A stretch of DNA of 19,311 bases from an uncultured Gemmatimonadales bacterium (GTDB lineage Bacteria > Gemmatimonadota > Gemmatimonadetes > JACCXV01 > JAHWKZ01): positions 96,839 through 116,149 of the forward strand of contig CAMYLR010000008.1 of assembly GCA_947259315.1 (NCBI GenBank), written 5' to 3'. This document shows, in pieces, positions 18,222 to 19,311 of the stretch (the first letter of the stretch is position 1; every line of letters starts with the position of its first letter). Under the pieces are notes generated by a model. That model did not search any database and was not told where the DNA came from. It saw only the letters and a list, made by a program, of their open reading frames with translations. Both the position numbers and the translations under genes were made by a program.

Positions 18222-19291
18222 TCGCGGAGCTCGCGACCAGTGAGCTTTAGAAAGACGTCCTCGAGCGTCGCCCGGCGATGGAGAAAGTCGAGCGTGCCGA
18301 GCCTCGGGAGCAGTGTCCGCGCCATCTCGGCATCGCGGAAAAAGCCGTACACTTCGTCGCCGGCCTGCTCGACGTGGTCGGCGGTCGAGTGGAGCGCACC
18401 GATCGCGTCCTCGTCGTCGCCGCCCCGCAGGAAACACTCGATGACCTCGGCGCCGATATGCTCGGCGATCAGGTCGGCCGGAGAGCCACGCACGACGATC
18501 TCCCCACGGTCCATGATCAACAGCCGATCGCAGAGCTGCTCGGCCTCCTCCATGTAGTGGGTCGTGAGGAGCATCGTGACGCCGGCCCGGTTCAAGGCCC
18601 TCAGCTTCTGCCACACGACGTGACGGGCCTGCGGATCGAGACCCGTCGTCGGCTCGTCGAGGATCAGTAGCTCCGGGTTCGAGATCAGCGCTCTAGCCAG
18701 CGTCAGCCGGCGCTGCATGCCGCCCGACAGCTCGCGGATGTGGGCGTCGCGCTTGTCACTTAGCTGCACGAACTCGAGCAGCTCTTCGGCCCGCAGTCTC
18801 CGCTCACCGTACGGCAGCCCGAAGTAGCGCCCAAAGACGAGCAGATTCTTGAGCACCGTAAGATCGGGGTCGAGGTTGTTCTCTTGGGACACGATCCCCA
18901 AGCGGCTCTTTATCTGTCGCTGGCCGCCTTTCACCGGATAGCCGAACACGTCGAGCTCACCCGATCCGACGCTGACGAAGCAAGCGATCATGTTGATCGT
19001 CGTCGTCTTGCCGGCTCCGTTCGGACCTAGCACACCTAAGCACTCGCCACGGTGAACCTCGAAGTCGATGCTCTTCACGACCGGATCTTCGGCATACGCC
19101 TTAGTGAGGTTCCGGGCGACGATCAGGGGAACCTCGTCGTCCGCAGTTTCGGGAGTGATGTCGACCGGTAACTCTTCGGTGTCAGCGGGCTGTTCGGTTA
19201 TAGGGGCCTCGGCTTCGGTTTCGATGTGTGGAGATTGGGCCGAGAAGCTCAAGTCGAGCTGATCGACCGGCTGGCGTTTAGGAGCGATCAC
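18218..19291 (-). CDS. ABC exporter ATP-binding protein (NodI/DrrA/CcmA-like)
   Basis: The 357-residue reading contains a complete ATPase domain: Walker A GPNGAGKTT (89-97), Q-loop Gln136, signature LSGGMQ (188-193), Walker B LLILDEP (208-214) with Glu213, D-loop GLDP, and the switch His in TTHYMEEAE (His245). The C-terminal part (about 275-357), ending in ATLEDVFLKLTGRELRD, is typical of NodI/DrrA ATPases. The first ~54 residues are an acidic, Pro/Thr-rich, probably disordered extension that is unusual for the family. The start used is GTG 19291 with GGAG 6 nt upstream. The frame stays open to the right edge, so a start outside the window is possible. The stop overlaps the permease start (TTGA). 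It drives ABC-2 export of an unknown substrate. Confidence 0.93.
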   Translation of the reverse strand: MIAPKRQPVDQLDLSFSAQSPHIETEAEAPITEQPADTEELPVDITPETADDEVPLIVARNLTKAYAEDPVVKSIDFEVHRGECLGVLGPNGAGKTTTINMIACFVSVGSGELDVFGYPVKGGQRQIKSRLGIVSQENNLDPDLTVLKNLLVFGRYFGLPYGERRLRAEELLEFVQLSDKRDAHIRELSGGMQRRLTLARALISNPELLILDEPTTGLDPQARHVVWQKLRALNRAGVTMLLTTHYMEEAEQLCDRLLIMDRGEIVVRGSPADLIAEHIGAEVIECFLRGGDDEDAIGALHSTADHVEQAGDEVYGFFRDAEMARTLLPRLGTLDFLHRRATLEDVFLKLTGRELRD

Positions 19292-19311
19292 GACTCCGAT
19301 GGGCGCGAGAA

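Noticed and set aside
18222-18614. 131-codon upstream extension of the permease frame
   Set aside because: It lies entirely inside the ATPase gene and reads as Arg-rich shadow; the permease family length is met from TTG 18221.

Overview
This is a GC-rich bacterial chromosome segment, densely packed, with short or overlapping gene junctions. A SusC/SusD outer-membrane pair beside a UPF0182 membrane protein, an AddAB-type nuclease and a short lipoprotein fits a high-GC Gram-negative lineage. Gemmatimonadota is my best guess, and a high-GC relative of Bacteroidota is the main alternative. This placement is inference from gene content and style; there is no rRNA or other marker gene in the window. 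I see no tRNA, rRNA, CRISPR array, insertion sequence, integrase or phage gene, so it reads as core chromosome rather than a mobile island.

Left part (1-4358, all minus strand, read from right to left): a phosphomannomutase/phosphoglucomutase starts at a GTG and overlaps by 13 nt the start of a large UPF0182 membrane protein. After 62 nt holding a hairpin comes the first 63 codons of sucC (succinyl-CoA synthetase beta), which runs off the left edge.

Middle-left (4433-8775, minus): a TonB-dependent SusC-like receptor and its SusD-like surface lipoprotein, 17 nt apart and each with a strong Shine-Dalgarno (SD) site. They are followed by an 11-bp GC-rich hairpin that probably ends the unit. No glycoside hydrolase or peptidase gene is next to them, so the imported substrate cannot be read from context. 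A short lipoprotein gene of unknown function (8824-9219, plus) is divergent from susC across 48 nt.

Middle-right (9266-16553, plus): a tight DNA-repair operon, mutY-addB-addA, with 7-nt and 4-nt overlaps. MutY removes adenine opposite 8-oxoguanine. AddA (helicase plus nuclease) and AddB (iron-sulfur nuclease with a helicase-like fold that has no visible Walker A) form the enzyme that resects double-strand breaks for RecA loading.

Right part (16531-19291, minus): an ABC exporter ATPase, an ABC-2 permease and an eIF-2B/MtnA-superfamily protein form one operon. Both internal junctions are TTGA stop/start overlaps, which imply TTG starts for the last two genes. The eIF-2B-like protein keeps the family Asp and NKIG motif but lacks the catalytic Cys of the sugar-phosphate isomerases, so its role is open. 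Its 3' end overlaps the 3' end of addA by 23 bp. This operon is the least explained part of the window.
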